The position numbers and the translations under genes were made by a program. A model generated the notes under the pieces. That model was not told where the DNA came from, did not search any database, and worked only from the letters and a program-made list of their open reading frames with translations. DNA of 64,000 nucleotides from positions 62,001 to 126,000 of the forward strand of contig DGUP01000063.1 of assembly GCA_002394685.1 (NCBI GenBank), given 5' to 3'. Below, in pieces: positions 52,348 to 60,158 of this stretch (positions within the stretch are counted from its first letter, which is position 1; each line of letters opens with the position of its first letter). Source of the DNA: Treponema sp. UBA4307. Its GTDB lineage: Bacteria; Spirochaetota; Spirochaetia; Treponematales; Treponemataceae.

Positions 52348-52938
52348 ATGTTTTGTTCATTTTGCGGAAAAATGGTACCTGGTGGTGCTAATCTGTGCCC
52401 ATATTGCGGTTCAAAGACTGGACCTGCAGGACAGAATTTAAGGAATTTTGATATATATACAGGTCAGAAAATGGAAAACGGCATTTCTGTTAATGATCAG
52501 GGAGCTGAATTTACCCCTGCAGCAGGTGATTTTGTTCATTCACAGAGAAGTAAGGGGTTTAATAATGAGAAAGGAGTTTCTATGAATAAAAAAAATAAGG
52601 ATGAACAGCATGTTCGTCATATGGGAGCCCAGGTAGCAGGACTTCTTTTTTCACTGATTGCATTTACTTCTTCAGCAATTCTTCATCTTTTCTGCAGGTT
52701 TGATAATCCAATCGGTCTTTTTATTGGCGGAGCAGCACTGGTTCTTGCGGTTTTTTCAATCCTCCTGGCTTCAGGAAAAAGAAAAAGATCCGCTGTTTCT
52801 TCTGCAGCAAAGCTTTTTTCAATAATTACAATTCTTGTAAGTCTTTTCTGGATTTTCGGATTCCTTTTTGAAAATGACATTCTTCACTTCAATGTGATAA
52901 CGGAAAGAATAAATTCCATTATGCCTTTTAAGAAGTAA
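52348..52938 (+). CDS. zinc-ribbon membrane protein
   Basis: The 196-residue protein starts with a zinc ribbon, CSFCGKMVPGGANLCPYCGSK, with four cysteines. A polar linker of about 80 residues leads to three membrane segments: AQVAGLLFSLIAFTSSAILHLF, GLFIGGAALVLAVFSILLA and a third near residues 150-172. Zinc-ribbon plus membrane segments is common in AT-rich bacteria and gives no specific function. A GGAGGATAT ribosome site precedes the ATG. Confidence 0.75.
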   Translation: MFCSFCGKMVPGGANLCPYCGSKTGPAGQNLRNFDIYTGQKMENGISVNDQGAEFTPAAGDFVHSQRSKGFNNEKGVSMNKKNKDEQHVRHMGAQVAGLLFSLIAFTSSAILHLFCRFDNPIGLFIGGAALVLAVFSILLASGKRKRSAVSSAAKLFSIITILVSLFWIFGFLFENDILHFNVITERINSIMPFKK

Positions 52939-52963
52939 AATACGCAGTAATAGTGTTTTAAAT

Positions 52964-52993
52964 TTGACATAAACGCTATACCTAGTGTATATT
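52964..52993 (+). promoter_or_regulatory. promoter of the candidate small RNA
   Basis: TTGACA, an 18-base spacer, then TATATT. Transcription should start near 53000. Confidence 0.75.
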
Positions 52994-52999
52994 TAGATT

Positions 53000-53088
53000 G
53001 ATTTAGGCGATTCCCACAGTCGCTTAATGACCACTCCCGCTCTGTCAGCTTTTTCCCACAAATCCCACTGACAGGGCATTTTTTTTTT
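53000..53088 (+). ncRNA. candidate C-rich small RNA
   Basis: A promoter and a strong terminator bracket about 89 bases with no reading frame. Hairpin 1 (53003-53027) has an 8-bp stem, one G-U pair, and the loop TTCCCACAG. Hairpin 2 (53039-53077) has a 10-bp stem, one G-U pair, and a 19-base loop with TTCCCACA and ATCCCA, followed by ten T. A single-stranded CTCCCGC piece lies between them. Four CCC motifs in open regions resemble C-rich sRNAs such as staphylococcal RsaE, which pair with Shine-Dalgarno sites. No 6S, SRP, tmRNA or RNase P features are present. Confidence 0.6.
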
Positions 53089-53133
53089 GTTTAAAAAAAA
53101 TAAAAATATTTTTTCAATTTCTGTTGTTAATGC

Positions 53134-53162
53134 TTGACTAAAAATAATTAATGATGTATATT
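53134..53162 (+). promoter_or_regulatory. tRNA-Lys promoter
   Basis: TTGACT, an exact 17-base spacer, then TATATT, 25 bases before the tRNA. Confidence 0.75.
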
Positions 53163-53187
53163 CCTTCTCACGTTCGCAAGAGCGGAT

Positions 53188-53260
53188 GGGCTATTAGCTC
53201 AGTAGGTAGAGCAACGCCCTTTTAAGGCGTGGGTCAGCAGTTCAAATCTGCTATAGCTCA
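53188..53260 (+). tRNA. tRNA-Lys (anticodon UUU)
   Basis: A 73-base cloverleaf. The 7-bp acceptor stem is GGGCTAT / ATAGCTC with one G-U pair, with discriminator A. The D arm is AGCTCAGTAGGTAGAGC. The anticodon stem ACGCC / GGCGT encloses loop CTTTTAA with anticodon TTT. The T arm is CAGCA-GTTCAAA-TCTGC-like. CCA is not encoded. It is a wobble-modification substrate for the MnmA in this window. Confidence 0.95.
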
Positions 53261-53292
53261 GTTGGTTAAGCACCTGATTAATTCGGGTGCTT
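53254..53292 (+). other. tRNA-like half fused to the tRNA-Lys terminator
   Basis: TAGCTCAGTTGGTTAAGC matches a bacterial tRNA D arm with one G missing. It runs straight into a stem with an exactly 7-base loop, ATTAATT, like an anticodon arm with U33. The first 7 bases are shared with the tRNA-Lys 3' end. No T arm follows; instead nine T make it a terminator. Confidence 0.5.
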
Positions 53293-53299
53293 TTTTTTT
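53268..53299 (+). terminator. terminator of tRNA-Lys
   Basis: AAGCACCTG pairs with CGGGTGCTT (one wobble), 7-base loop, then a run of T. Confidence 0.85.
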
Positions 53300-53340
53300 G
53301 CCCGGATTAAATTTTTTTTTAAAAACCAGTCCGGGCAAAA
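53296..53340. repeat. 11-bp perfect inverted repeat
   Basis: TTTTGCCCGGA and TCCGGGCAAAA flank a 23-base AT-rich loop. No T-run follows on either strand in the right place, so it is not a standard terminator, though it lies between convergent units. Confidence 0.6.
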
Positions 53341-53372
53341 GGTATTTTATTCTGATTAATTACAGAAGACTG

Positions 53373-53639
53373 CTATTTGCCTCCGAAAATCTGAAAACCC
53401 TTTACTTTCTTGACTTTTTTGCCCCCTTTGTCAGAAGCATTTTCCGGCTCCTCTGCTGAAACATATTTGCTTTTGTATATGTCCAGGGCCTGGTCAAGAA
53501 TATTCAGGGCGTAATTGTAACGGTCTGATATTTCCGGATCAGAAAAGCCCTTGTCATAAAGATCCTGAAGTGTGTCAAAGGTGTCGTTGTAGGCTTTGTT
53601 AAGTCTGGCGTATCCGTTTACGTATTCATCGTGTGTCAT
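53373..53639 (-). CDS. small protein of unknown function
   Basis: An 88-residue protein, helical in its first 60 residues with many Tyr and Asp (GYARLNKAYNDTFDTLQDLYDKG, then RYNYALNILDQALDIYKSKY), and a Lys-rich tail. It has no signal peptide or cysteine. A strong AAGGAGG ribosome site 5 bases before the ATG supports real translation. It is divergent from phoH. I do not recognise a family. Confidence 0.65.
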   Translation of the reverse strand: MTHDEYVNGYARLNKAYNDTFDTLQDLYDKGFSDPEISDRYNYALNILDQALDIYKSKYVSAEEPENASDKGGKKVKKVKGFQIFGGK

Positions 53640-53692
53640 ATAATCCTCCTTATTTTATGATAAATGAATTATAACATACAAAAAGGTATAAG

Positions 53693-53721
53693 TTGACTGA
53701 ATTATAAACCTTTTATAAAAT
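53693..53721 (+). promoter_or_regulatory. phoH promoter giving a leaderless or near-leaderless mRNA
   Basis: TTGACT, an exact 17-base spacer, then TAAAAT. The ATG of phoH lies only 9 bases after the -10 box, and there is no ribosome site, so transcription should begin at or within 3 bases of the start codon. Confidence 0.6.
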
Positions 53722-53730
53722 AATTTACTA

Positions 53731-54711
53731 ATGTCTGAGTATACAATAATAGTTCCCGACAACGAGATTTTGCAGCGTGTATGCGGAACAAACGACAGCA
53801 ATTTGAAACTCATCGAATCAGCTCTTGGCGTGCCTGTGTTTGCAGTTGGTAATCAGCTTTCTGTAGAATGTCAGGATCAGGATGTACAGCAGCAGTTAAA
53901 GTTCGTCATTGACCGTTTTACGGATGAAATCAATGATTCTACTGATTTTACTGATACAGAACTTATTGAATCCATTCTTAATACAGACGGATTCCTTAAA
54001 AAGAGGAACTCTGCCAGGGAACATGCATTTTTATCATCCTTATCCATAACAGTTCCCGGGGGAACACGAAAGGTTTATCCACGTACAAGGGGACAGGCAG
54101 AGCTGGTTAATAATTTCAGGAAATTTGATCTTGTAATCGCAGAAGGTCCTGCCGGCTCCGGAAAAACCTTCCTGGCTGTTGCAGAAGCCCTTCGTCTGGT
54201 GCTTAGTCATCAGAAAAGCAGTATTATACTTACAAGACCTGTAGTTGAAGCTGGAGAAAGCCTGGGATATCTTCCTGGAGATCTGCAGGAAAAAATCAAT
54301 CCCTATATAAGACCTTTGTATGATGCAATGAACTATCTTCTACCAAGAGACATGGTTAAGAAGATGATTGAGAACGGAGTGATAGAAATAGCTCCTCTTG
54401 CCTATATGAGGGGCCGTACTTTAAATGACAGCGTTATAATTCTGGATGAAGCCCAGAATACAAGCCGGGAGCAGATGAAAATGTTCCTTACAAGAATGGG
54501 GGAAGGTTCAAAAGTTTTTGTAACCGGAGACCTGTCCCAGATAGATCTTCCCAGACGAACCCCAAGTGGTCTGGAGCAGGCAATGAGAATCCTTGGTGAT
54601 GTTCCCCAGATTTCCGTTACCCGCTTAAAGGCAGATGATGTAGTCCGCAATCCTCTTGTAAAACTTATCATCCAGGCCTATGACAACAGTAGTGAAGCAG
54701 AGGAGTATTAG
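53731..54711 (+). CDS. phoH: PhoH-family ATPase
   Basis: A 326-residue PhoH/PhoL-type protein. The N-terminal 120 residues hold a KH-like part (LKLIESALGVPVFAVGNQLSV). The P-loop ATPase has Walker A EGPAGSGKT near residue 138, Walker B VIILDEAQN near 235, and TGDLSQIDLP after it. The conserved LTRPVVEAGE and RGRTLNDS segments are present. PhoH proteins are linked to RNA processing, and the phoH-pgpH-ybeY order is conserved in many bacteria. The gene appears to lack a leader, as described for its promoter. Confidence 0.93.
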   Translation: MSEYTIIVPDNEILQRVCGTNDSNLKLIESALGVPVFAVGNQLSVECQDQDVQQQLKFVIDRFTDEINDSTDFTDTELIESILNTDGFLKKRNSAREHAFLSSLSITVPGGTRKVYPRTRGQAELVNNFRKFDLVIAEGPAGSGKTFLAVAEALRLVLSHQKSSIILTRPVVEAGESLGYLPGDLQEKINPYIRPLYDAMNYLLPRDMVKKMIENGVIEIAPLAYMRGRTLNDSVIILDEAQNTSREQMKMFLTRMGEGSKVFVTGDLSQIDLPRRTPSGLEQAMRILGDVPQISVTRLKADDVVRNPLVKLIIQAYDNSSEAEEY

Positions 54712-54722
54712 AAAGGTATTTT

Positions 54723-56561
54723 ATGAATTTGAACAGAAATAGAGTCTTGAAGACAAAAAAAACAGGTCAGGAAGACAAAGGTTTCAGGGATTTTTTCAGG
54801 GAAAACTGGAAAAGTCTTGTAGTTATGCTGGCTGCCTTTATTCTTTTTCTTTTTCTGGTTGCCTGGAAATCTACAAAGGTTCATGTGGTTAATTTTAACG
54901 TAAATGAATATGAGCCTGGTCAGACTTCAGATATAACAATAAAATCTCCTGTAGATCTGGAAGAAACTGATGAATTTGCCGCAATCCGTAAGGGAGAAAT
55001 AATCGTAAAAAAAGGTTTTGAAATTTCAGAAGAAGAATATGCTAAAATGCTTAGAATTTCTGAATTAAACCCGGAATTCAATCCTAAGGCCTTTTTCAAC
55101 GATTTTATATATCTGCTTATAATCTGCCTTTTCTCTGCCTTTTTATTTTCTAAGGCTGTTATAGGGAAAAAAATTGATTTTAAAGAATCAATCATGCTGG
55201 GGGTTTTCCTGCTGCTTTCTTACGCAACCTGTATTGCGGCCAGTCTGTCAACCAGATTTTCATCCCCTTACACAATTCCTGTAATTATACCTTCATCCCT
55301 TTTTGTATTCCTTACATGTATTCTTTTTGGTTCCATGGACGGAATTTATCTTTCCCTTGTTCAGTCTTTCCTGATTTTGAACGGATCCGGCTACGAGATT
55401 GTTCCTTTCTTATATGTTCTCTTTACCTCCCTCTGTTCAGTATACATTGTAAGGGCTATCCGCAATCGTTTGCAGCTTGTTTCATCCGGTCTGATTATTG
55501 CCCTTATGAATTGTCTGGTAATGGCACTGCTGAAAATACTCAAAAATGAATTTTTCCTGGGGCAGTGGTATGTATACGCTGAAGTTGCAGTAAACGGTTT
55601 TATGTCCAGCATCCTTACCCTGGGATTTATGACACCTTTAGAGTACATTCTTAATACTCCTACAGTTTTCCGCCTTATGGATTTAAGTGACCGGAATAAC
55701 GATGTTCTTCAGAAGCTTTTTATTAATGCAAATGGTACCTATCAGCATTCGGAAATGGTTGCTCAGCTTGCAGAAGACGGCTGCCGCGCAATTGGAGCAA
55801 ATGCCCTTCTTACAAGAGTTGCGGCCCTTTATCATGACATTGGTAAAATGGACAGGCCTGAATATTTTACGGAAAATCAGATGAATGGTGAGGATAACAA
55901 GCATAATGACATAAATCCTTCCCTCAGCGTTACAATCATCAGGGATCATATAAAGCGCTCTGTAGAAATGGCAAGGGAAATGCATATGCCTGAAGTAATT
56001 GTGCAGATTATTTCGGAGCATCACGGCAACCAGGTTATTAAATATTTTTACGAAAAGGCAAAGGAAAAAGATCCTAATGTAAGTTCAGAAGATTATTCTT
56101 ATCCTGGAAATCCGCCAAGTTCCAGGGAAAGTGCAGTTCTTATGCTTGCTGATACAGTGGAAGCTGCCTGCAGAAGTCTCCCCAATCCTACTGCCCAGCG
56201 TCTTGAAAAGTTTATTGATACACTGGTACAGGCAAAATATGACACACATCAGCTGGAAAATGCGGACCTTACTTTCAGTGATTTGACCAGGATAAAGGCT
56301 GCTTTTGTCCAGGTACTTACAGGTTTTTACCACAGCAGGGTTCAGTATCCGGGTCAAAAGGATCCTGATGCAAGAAACAGTCAGGCTGGACAGGGAGAAA
56401 TTGAAGCTTCTTCCGGTGAAAGAACTGCCCCAGAAGGCGAAATCTCCGGAAAGAAGGAAAAAGAAAAGAAGGTTTCAAGAAGCAGAAAAAATACGAAGAC
56501 TGGTGAAAAAAGTTCTTCTAAAACAACAAAAACTGGTAAACAGGCAAAAAAGGCCAGATAA
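54723..56561 (+). CDS. pgpH: membrane HD-domain phosphodiesterase, PgpH/YqfF type
   Basis: The 612-residue protein has one membrane segment (about residues 36-54), a short exported segment (60-125), then about seven membrane segments up to residue 325, and a cytoplasmic HD domain (340-520) with LYHDIGK near residue 368 and HHG near 433. This is the 7TMR-HD layout of PgpH, which hydrolyses cyclic di-AMP. The exported part is far shorter than in Gram-positive PgpH. The last 60 residues are a Lys/Ser/Thr-rich basic tail. It sits between phoH and ybeY as in Firmicutes. Confidence 0.88.
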   Translation: MNLNRNRVLKTKKTGQEDKGFRDFFRENWKSLVVMLAAFILFLFLVAWKSTKVHVVNFNVNEYEPGQTSDITIKSPVDLEETDEFAAIRKGEIIVKKGFEISEEEYAKMLRISELNPEFNPKAFFNDFIYLLIICLFSAFLFSKAVIGKKIDFKESIMLGVFLLLSYATCIAASLSTRFSSPYTIPVIIPSSLFVFLTCILFGSMDGIYLSLVQSFLILNGSGYEIVPFLYVLFTSLCSVYIVRAIRNRLQLVSSGLIIALMNCLVMALLKILKNEFFLGQWYVYAEVAVNGFMSSILTLGFMTPLEYILNTPTVFRLMDLSDRNNDVLQKLFINANGTYQHSEMVAQLAEDGCRAIGANALLTRVAALYHDIGKMDRPEYFTENQMNGEDNKHNDINPSLSVTIIRDHIKRSVEMAREMHMPEVIVQIISEHHGNQVIKYFYEKAKEKDPNVSSEDYSYPGNPPSSRESAVLMLADTVEAACRSLPNPTAQRLEKFIDTLVQAKYDTHQLENADLTFSDLTRIKAAFVQVLTGFYHSRVQYPGQKDPDARNSQAGQGEIEASSGERTAPEGEISGKKEKEKKVSRSRKNTKTGEKSSSKTTKTGKQAKKAR

Positions 56562-56571
56562 GGAGAAAAAT

Positions 56572-57066
56572 ATGGCAAACAGAGTTTTGCTTGATCTTGA
56601 AGAAAATATGAAGCTGCCTTCCTGGCTGGAAGGTGAAGATAAACTTCAGGTTATTGAAGATTTTATTTACAAGGTTATGAAAAAACTGAGAATGAATAAA
56701 AGGGAAGTTTCCGTTATGTTCTGTACAGATCCTTTTATTCAGAACTTAAACAGGGAATATCGTAACATTGACAGTCCTACAGATGTTCTTAGTTTTGAGA
56801 ATGGAAGTAAATATACTGATGAACAGGGCAAGTGGCTGTGTCTTGGGGATATTGCAATCAGTGTAGAAACCCTTCCTAAAAATGCATTATACTTTGAAGT
56901 AAGTGAAAATGAAGAACTGAAGCGTCTTTTGATTCATGGTCTTCTTCATCTCAAGGGGCTTGATCACGGAGAGGAACATGTAGAAAAGAATAAGGAGCCT
57001 GTATGTAAGATGCTCCGTATTCAGAAAAAGCTGATGAAATTTTTCGAAAAGGAAGAGATAATCTGA
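56572..57066 (+). CDS. ybeY: endoribonuclease YbeY
   Basis: YbeY is a zinc metalloprotein for 16S rRNA maturation and ribosome quality control. The zinc motif is HGLLHLKGLDHGEEH (near residues 122-136), with three histidines. The SPTDVLSFE segment near residue 60 is also a family mark. I place the start at an ATG 10 bases after the pgpH stop with an AAGGAG site. A longer in-frame version overlapping pgpH would add a basic out-of-family tail. The 164-residue length is normal. Confidence 0.94.
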   Translation: MANRVLLDLEENMKLPSWLEGEDKLQVIEDFIYKVMKKLRMNKREVSVMFCTDPFIQNLNREYRNIDSPTDVLSFENGSKYTDEQGKWLCLGDIAISVETLPKNALYFEVSENEELKRLLIHGLLHLKGLDHGEEHVEKNKEPVCKMLRIQKKLMKFFEKEEII

Positions 57067-57109
57067 AAAGGACACTCTAAAAAATATTCAGGTTTACAGG
57101 ATAAAATAT

Positions 57110-57904
57110 ATGGGGCTATTTAACCGGAAAAAAGATAAAAAAAGCGATGCTGCTCTCCAGGGGGAGACAACTGTAACCAATGCCAATGAGGAACTTATCG
57201 AAGAAGAAAAAAATGATATGATTCAGGGCGTTGAGGAGTTACATGAAACAACTGTAAAAGAAGTAATGATTCCACGTATTGATGTGGATTTTATATCGAT
57301 TGACACCTGCGAAGACGACCTGCTTAAAAAAATCAGTGAAAGCGGTCACTCAAGATTTCCAGTTTATTCAGATTCAATTGATAATGTAGTGGGAGTGCTT
57401 TACGTTAAGGATTTGATTAAAGTGTATGCAAGGCACGAAAACGTGGATTTGCAGAAAATTATAAGAAAGGCCTACTTTATTCCTGAAAGTAAGCGTATTG
57501 ATTCCCTGCTCCGGGAATTTAAGAGACGCCATGTTCATATTGCAATTGTTATTGATGAATATGGTGGAATTTCCGGCATTGTCTGCATGGAAGACATCAT
57601 TGAAGAAATCGTCGGGGACATTCAGGATGAGTTCGATAATGAAAGGGCAGATATCCTTCCATTAAGTGAAAATGTGTGGCTTTGTGATGCCCGGGTGGAC
57701 CTTGATGATATGAACGAGGCTATGAACGCAGAATTTCCTGCAGAAGAGTTTGATACTTTAGGCGGATTTGTCTTTGATCTTTTTGGAAAAATTCCTGTAA
57801 GGTTTGAGAAAGTAAGCTGGAAGAATTATGACTTTATTGTTCAGGAAATGGAAGGTCATAAGGTTAATTTAATTAAAGTTGTTCTAAAAAAGGATACTGA
57901 ATAA
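57110..57904 (+). CDS. CBS-domain protein, CorC/TlyC type
   Basis: The 264-residue protein has two CBS domains: residues 50-110 (VKEVMIPRIDVDFISID) and 115-175 (HVHIAIVIDEYGGISGIV). A C-terminal CorC_HlyC transporter-associated domain covers about 190-262 (ADILPLSENVWLCDARVDLDD). It lacks the membrane DUF21 part, so it is the soluble CorC form, implicated in magnesium and cobalt efflux or envelope metal balance. The position after ybeY is typical. A CBS pair may bind adenosine nucleotides. Confidence 0.9.
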   Translation: MGLFNRKKDKKSDAALQGETTVTNANEELIEEEKNDMIQGVEELHETTVKEVMIPRIDVDFISIDTCEDDLLKKISESGHSRFPVYSDSIDNVVGVLYVKDLIKVYARHENVDLQKIIRKAYFIPESKRIDSLLREFKRRHVHIAIVIDEYGGISGIVCMEDIIEEIVGDIQDEFDNERADILPLSENVWLCDARVDLDDMNEAMNAEFPAEEFDTLGGFVFDLFGKIPVRFEKVSWKNYDFIVQEMEGHKVNLIKVVLKKDTE

Positions 57905-57947
57905 GCTGAAATTCTTTTTTAGTTTTTAAGCTTGTGGGAGGGCTTAA

Positions 57948-60089
57948 ATGAATATTAAAAGAAGTTTTGCCATACTTTTTTTCCTGGGTGTACTGTCATT
58001 TGTTTATGCAGACAGCAGATCCGCTCTTGATCTTTACAATAAAGGTTATGAAAACCAGACTAAAGGTAATTATTACAGTGCGATTGAAAACTACAGGGAA
58101 GCGCTGGAAGTTAATCCTAAATACGCCGATGCCTGGTATAATATGGCCCTCTCAACTTTCTATCTTGGGGAATACGATCTTGCAATGGAATATGCCCGGG
58201 AAGCGGAAAAGTATTCCAGAAATTATTCTGCAATCAAAAATCTTAAAGGAATGTGTTATCTTTCCCTGGGAAAAATCTCTGAAGCTGAACAGTGTTTTAA
58301 GGATGTTCTTGCAAAGTATCCAAATGATGTGGAATCCCGCTTTGGACAGGCTGAAATAGCCCTTTACCGGGGAAGCATTATTTCTGCCCAGAGTTCCTAT
58401 CAGGATGCACTTAAAAGGGATCCTAAAAGCAGAAAGGCCCTTCTTTCTCTTGCACTGGTTTGTGCAGAACAGGGAAAGGATGATCAGGCCACTACTTATA
58501 TAAATCAGGCTCTTGCCTATCATTCCGGTGAAGCTGAAGTGCACTATCTGGCAGCGTATCTGGCTGCAAGAAAAGGTGACCTGAAAGATGCAGAGCGCCG
58601 GGCCAGAAGTGCCGTTCAGATAAATCCTAATTATGATACTGCTTATGAACTTCTTTCTGAGATTCTTTATTCCCAGCAGCGTTACAGTGAAGTTATGGAC
58701 TTGTCTGATTATAGAATCGGTCGTAACAGAAATTTAAGTGACGCCTGGTATTTGAAAGGTATTTCTGAAGTGAATCTTGGACTTAAAAGCCGTGCCCTTA
58801 CAACTTTTGCTACGGGGCTTTCAATTAATCCTCAGGATGAAGTCATGCGCTTTGCTTTTGAACAGGTTATTGCTGATACTGTAAAAATAGAGGATTCAAG
58901 GCGGGCAGGCTGGGCTAAATATCATATTGAAAAAGCTCAGGAATATAAGAGAAATTTTAAAGGTCCTGCAGAACGTTTTGAATGGCAGCAGGCTCTGGTA
59001 ATTGATCCATTAAATATTCCGGCCCGTCAGTCTTATGCAGATATGCTGGAAAGAGACAAACTCTATGAACTTTTTCTTTATCAGCTGCAGTTTATCAGGG
59101 AAAATGAAAAGTCTTCCGGACAAGTTAGTATTCAGACTGATGAAAATACACCTGCTGTAAAAAGAAGCGATCAGCAGATAAAAAATGATGATAAGATTGA
59201 AGCTCTTGAAGATTTGATGAGGAATAATCTTGCCCACAAATGGAAGGTAGAACCTTTTTATCTGAATAAAAAACGCTGGAACCTTGGAATATATTATGTA
59301 AAAAATTATACAAGACTTAATCATCCGGATCTGGAAAAAGTAATGGCCCGGGCTGCAAAGGATATATTTTCCGGGGTAGCGGAGACTGCCGTTACAGTAA
59401 ATTCTTCCCCTGTGAGCGGTTATGGAGAAGCTTACAGACTGGCAAGGGCAGAAGGTCTGGATTACTTTATTATTCTTGATGTTGATGAAACTGACAGATC
59501 CTTCCGGCTTGATGCCCAGATGTATTCAGCAAGAAGCGGAACCAAAACAAAAGATTTCCACATTTACAGAACTGGAAATGATAAGGTTACAAATGCCTTG
59601 ATCCGTTTCCGTTCTTCTGTTCTGGATATTCTTCCTGTCAGGGGGAAAATTTTAAAGTCTTCCTCTGGACAGCTGCTGGTGGATTTAGGAAAATCGGACG
59701 GCATTGTTAAAGGTGCCTCATTTGAAGTTGTAAAACAGGGAAAAATCCGTACAAAGGATGCAGGTCCTGGCATAAGCTATGGTGAAAATGATGTAGTTGG
59801 AACCTATACAGCCGAGCTGGTAGGGGAAGAGATTTCTGCGGGGCCGTTTGTAAAGAAGGGTTTTTACGATATGATGAATGTTGGGGATGAAGTTGTTCTT
59901 ATAAGTATCCCTGCTGAAGGCCAGAATTCTTCGGGCAATTTGTCTCAGGATAATCGTCCACAGGCAAATGCTGACGGAGAGCCTGCAACTGCCCTTGCTG
60001 AAAAAAATGAAAAGGATATCCTTAAGGAAAACATGAAGGAACAGTTTGCTGAATCTTCCCTGCTTAAAATGCTGAGGGATATTATTTAG
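57948..60089 (+). CDS. secreted TPR protein with an envelope-type C-terminal domain
   Basis: A 713-residue protein with a signal peptide (about residues 1-22, ending VYADS). Residues 30-400 form about ten TPR units, for example KGNYYSAIENYREALEVNPK and LGKISEAEQCFKDVLAKYPND. The C-terminal part (about 470-680) includes a segment like FlgT or other outer-membrane assembly proteins: a GEAYRLARAEGLDYFIILDV strand, then LPVRGKILKSSSGQLLVDLG and GDEVVLIS. It should be a periplasmic scaffold. It follows the CBS gene by 43 bases. No specific family is recognised. Confidence 0.78.
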   Translation: MNIKRSFAILFFLGVLSFVYADSRSALDLYNKGYENQTKGNYYSAIENYREALEVNPKYADAWYNMALSTFYLGEYDLAMEYAREAEKYSRNYSAIKNLKGMCYLSLGKISEAEQCFKDVLAKYPNDVESRFGQAEIALYRGSIISAQSSYQDALKRDPKSRKALLSLALVCAEQGKDDQATTYINQALAYHSGEAEVHYLAAYLAARKGDLKDAERRARSAVQINPNYDTAYELLSEILYSQQRYSEVMDLSDYRIGRNRNLSDAWYLKGISEVNLGLKSRALTTFATGLSINPQDEVMRFAFEQVIADTVKIEDSRRAGWAKYHIEKAQEYKRNFKGPAERFEWQQALVIDPLNIPARQSYADMLERDKLYELFLYQLQFIRENEKSSGQVSIQTDENTPAVKRSDQQIKNDDKIEALEDLMRNNLAHKWKVEPFYLNKKRWNLGIYYVKNYTRLNHPDLEKVMARAAKDIFSGVAETAVTVNSSPVSGYGEAYRLARAEGLDYFIILDVDETDRSFRLDAQMYSARSGTKTKDFHIYRTGNDKVTNALIRFRSSVLDILPVRGKILKSSSGQLLVDLGKSDGIVKGASFEVVKQGKIRTKDAGPGISYGENDVVGTYTAELVGEEISAGPFVKKGFYDMMNVGDEVVLISIPAEGQNSSGNLSQDNRPQANADGEPATALAEKNEKDILKENMKEQFAESSLLKMLRDII

Positions 60090-60119
60090 CAGAAGTTTTA
60101 TTATTGCCGGTCCCTTAAT

Positions 60120-60142
60120 TTGACATTAAAGGGGCTTTAAAT
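60120..60142 (+). promoter_or_regulatory. candidate -35 region before the Cas2-like gene
   Basis: TTGACA followed 3 bases later by a TTAAAG-GGG-CTTTAA hairpin. The expected -10 place reads TACTTT, and AT-rich TATATATAAG runs to the ATG with no ribosome site. The promoter call is weak. Confidence 0.35.
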
Positions 60143-60158
60143 TACTTTATATATAAGT

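Noticed and set aside
53000..53088. SRP RNA, 6S RNA or tmRNA
   Set aside because: It lacks the SRP apical loop, the 6S open bubble and a tmRNA tag frame, and is too short for the last two.
53229..53459. Reading frame across tRNA-Lys and its terminator
   Set aside because: It reads through a tRNA, a terminator and an inverted repeat and has no protein-like composition.
56305..56571. Longer ybeY frame overlapping the pgpH tail
   Set aside because: The added part is an out-of-frame reading of the basic pgpH tail; the ATG at 56572 has AAGGAG before it.
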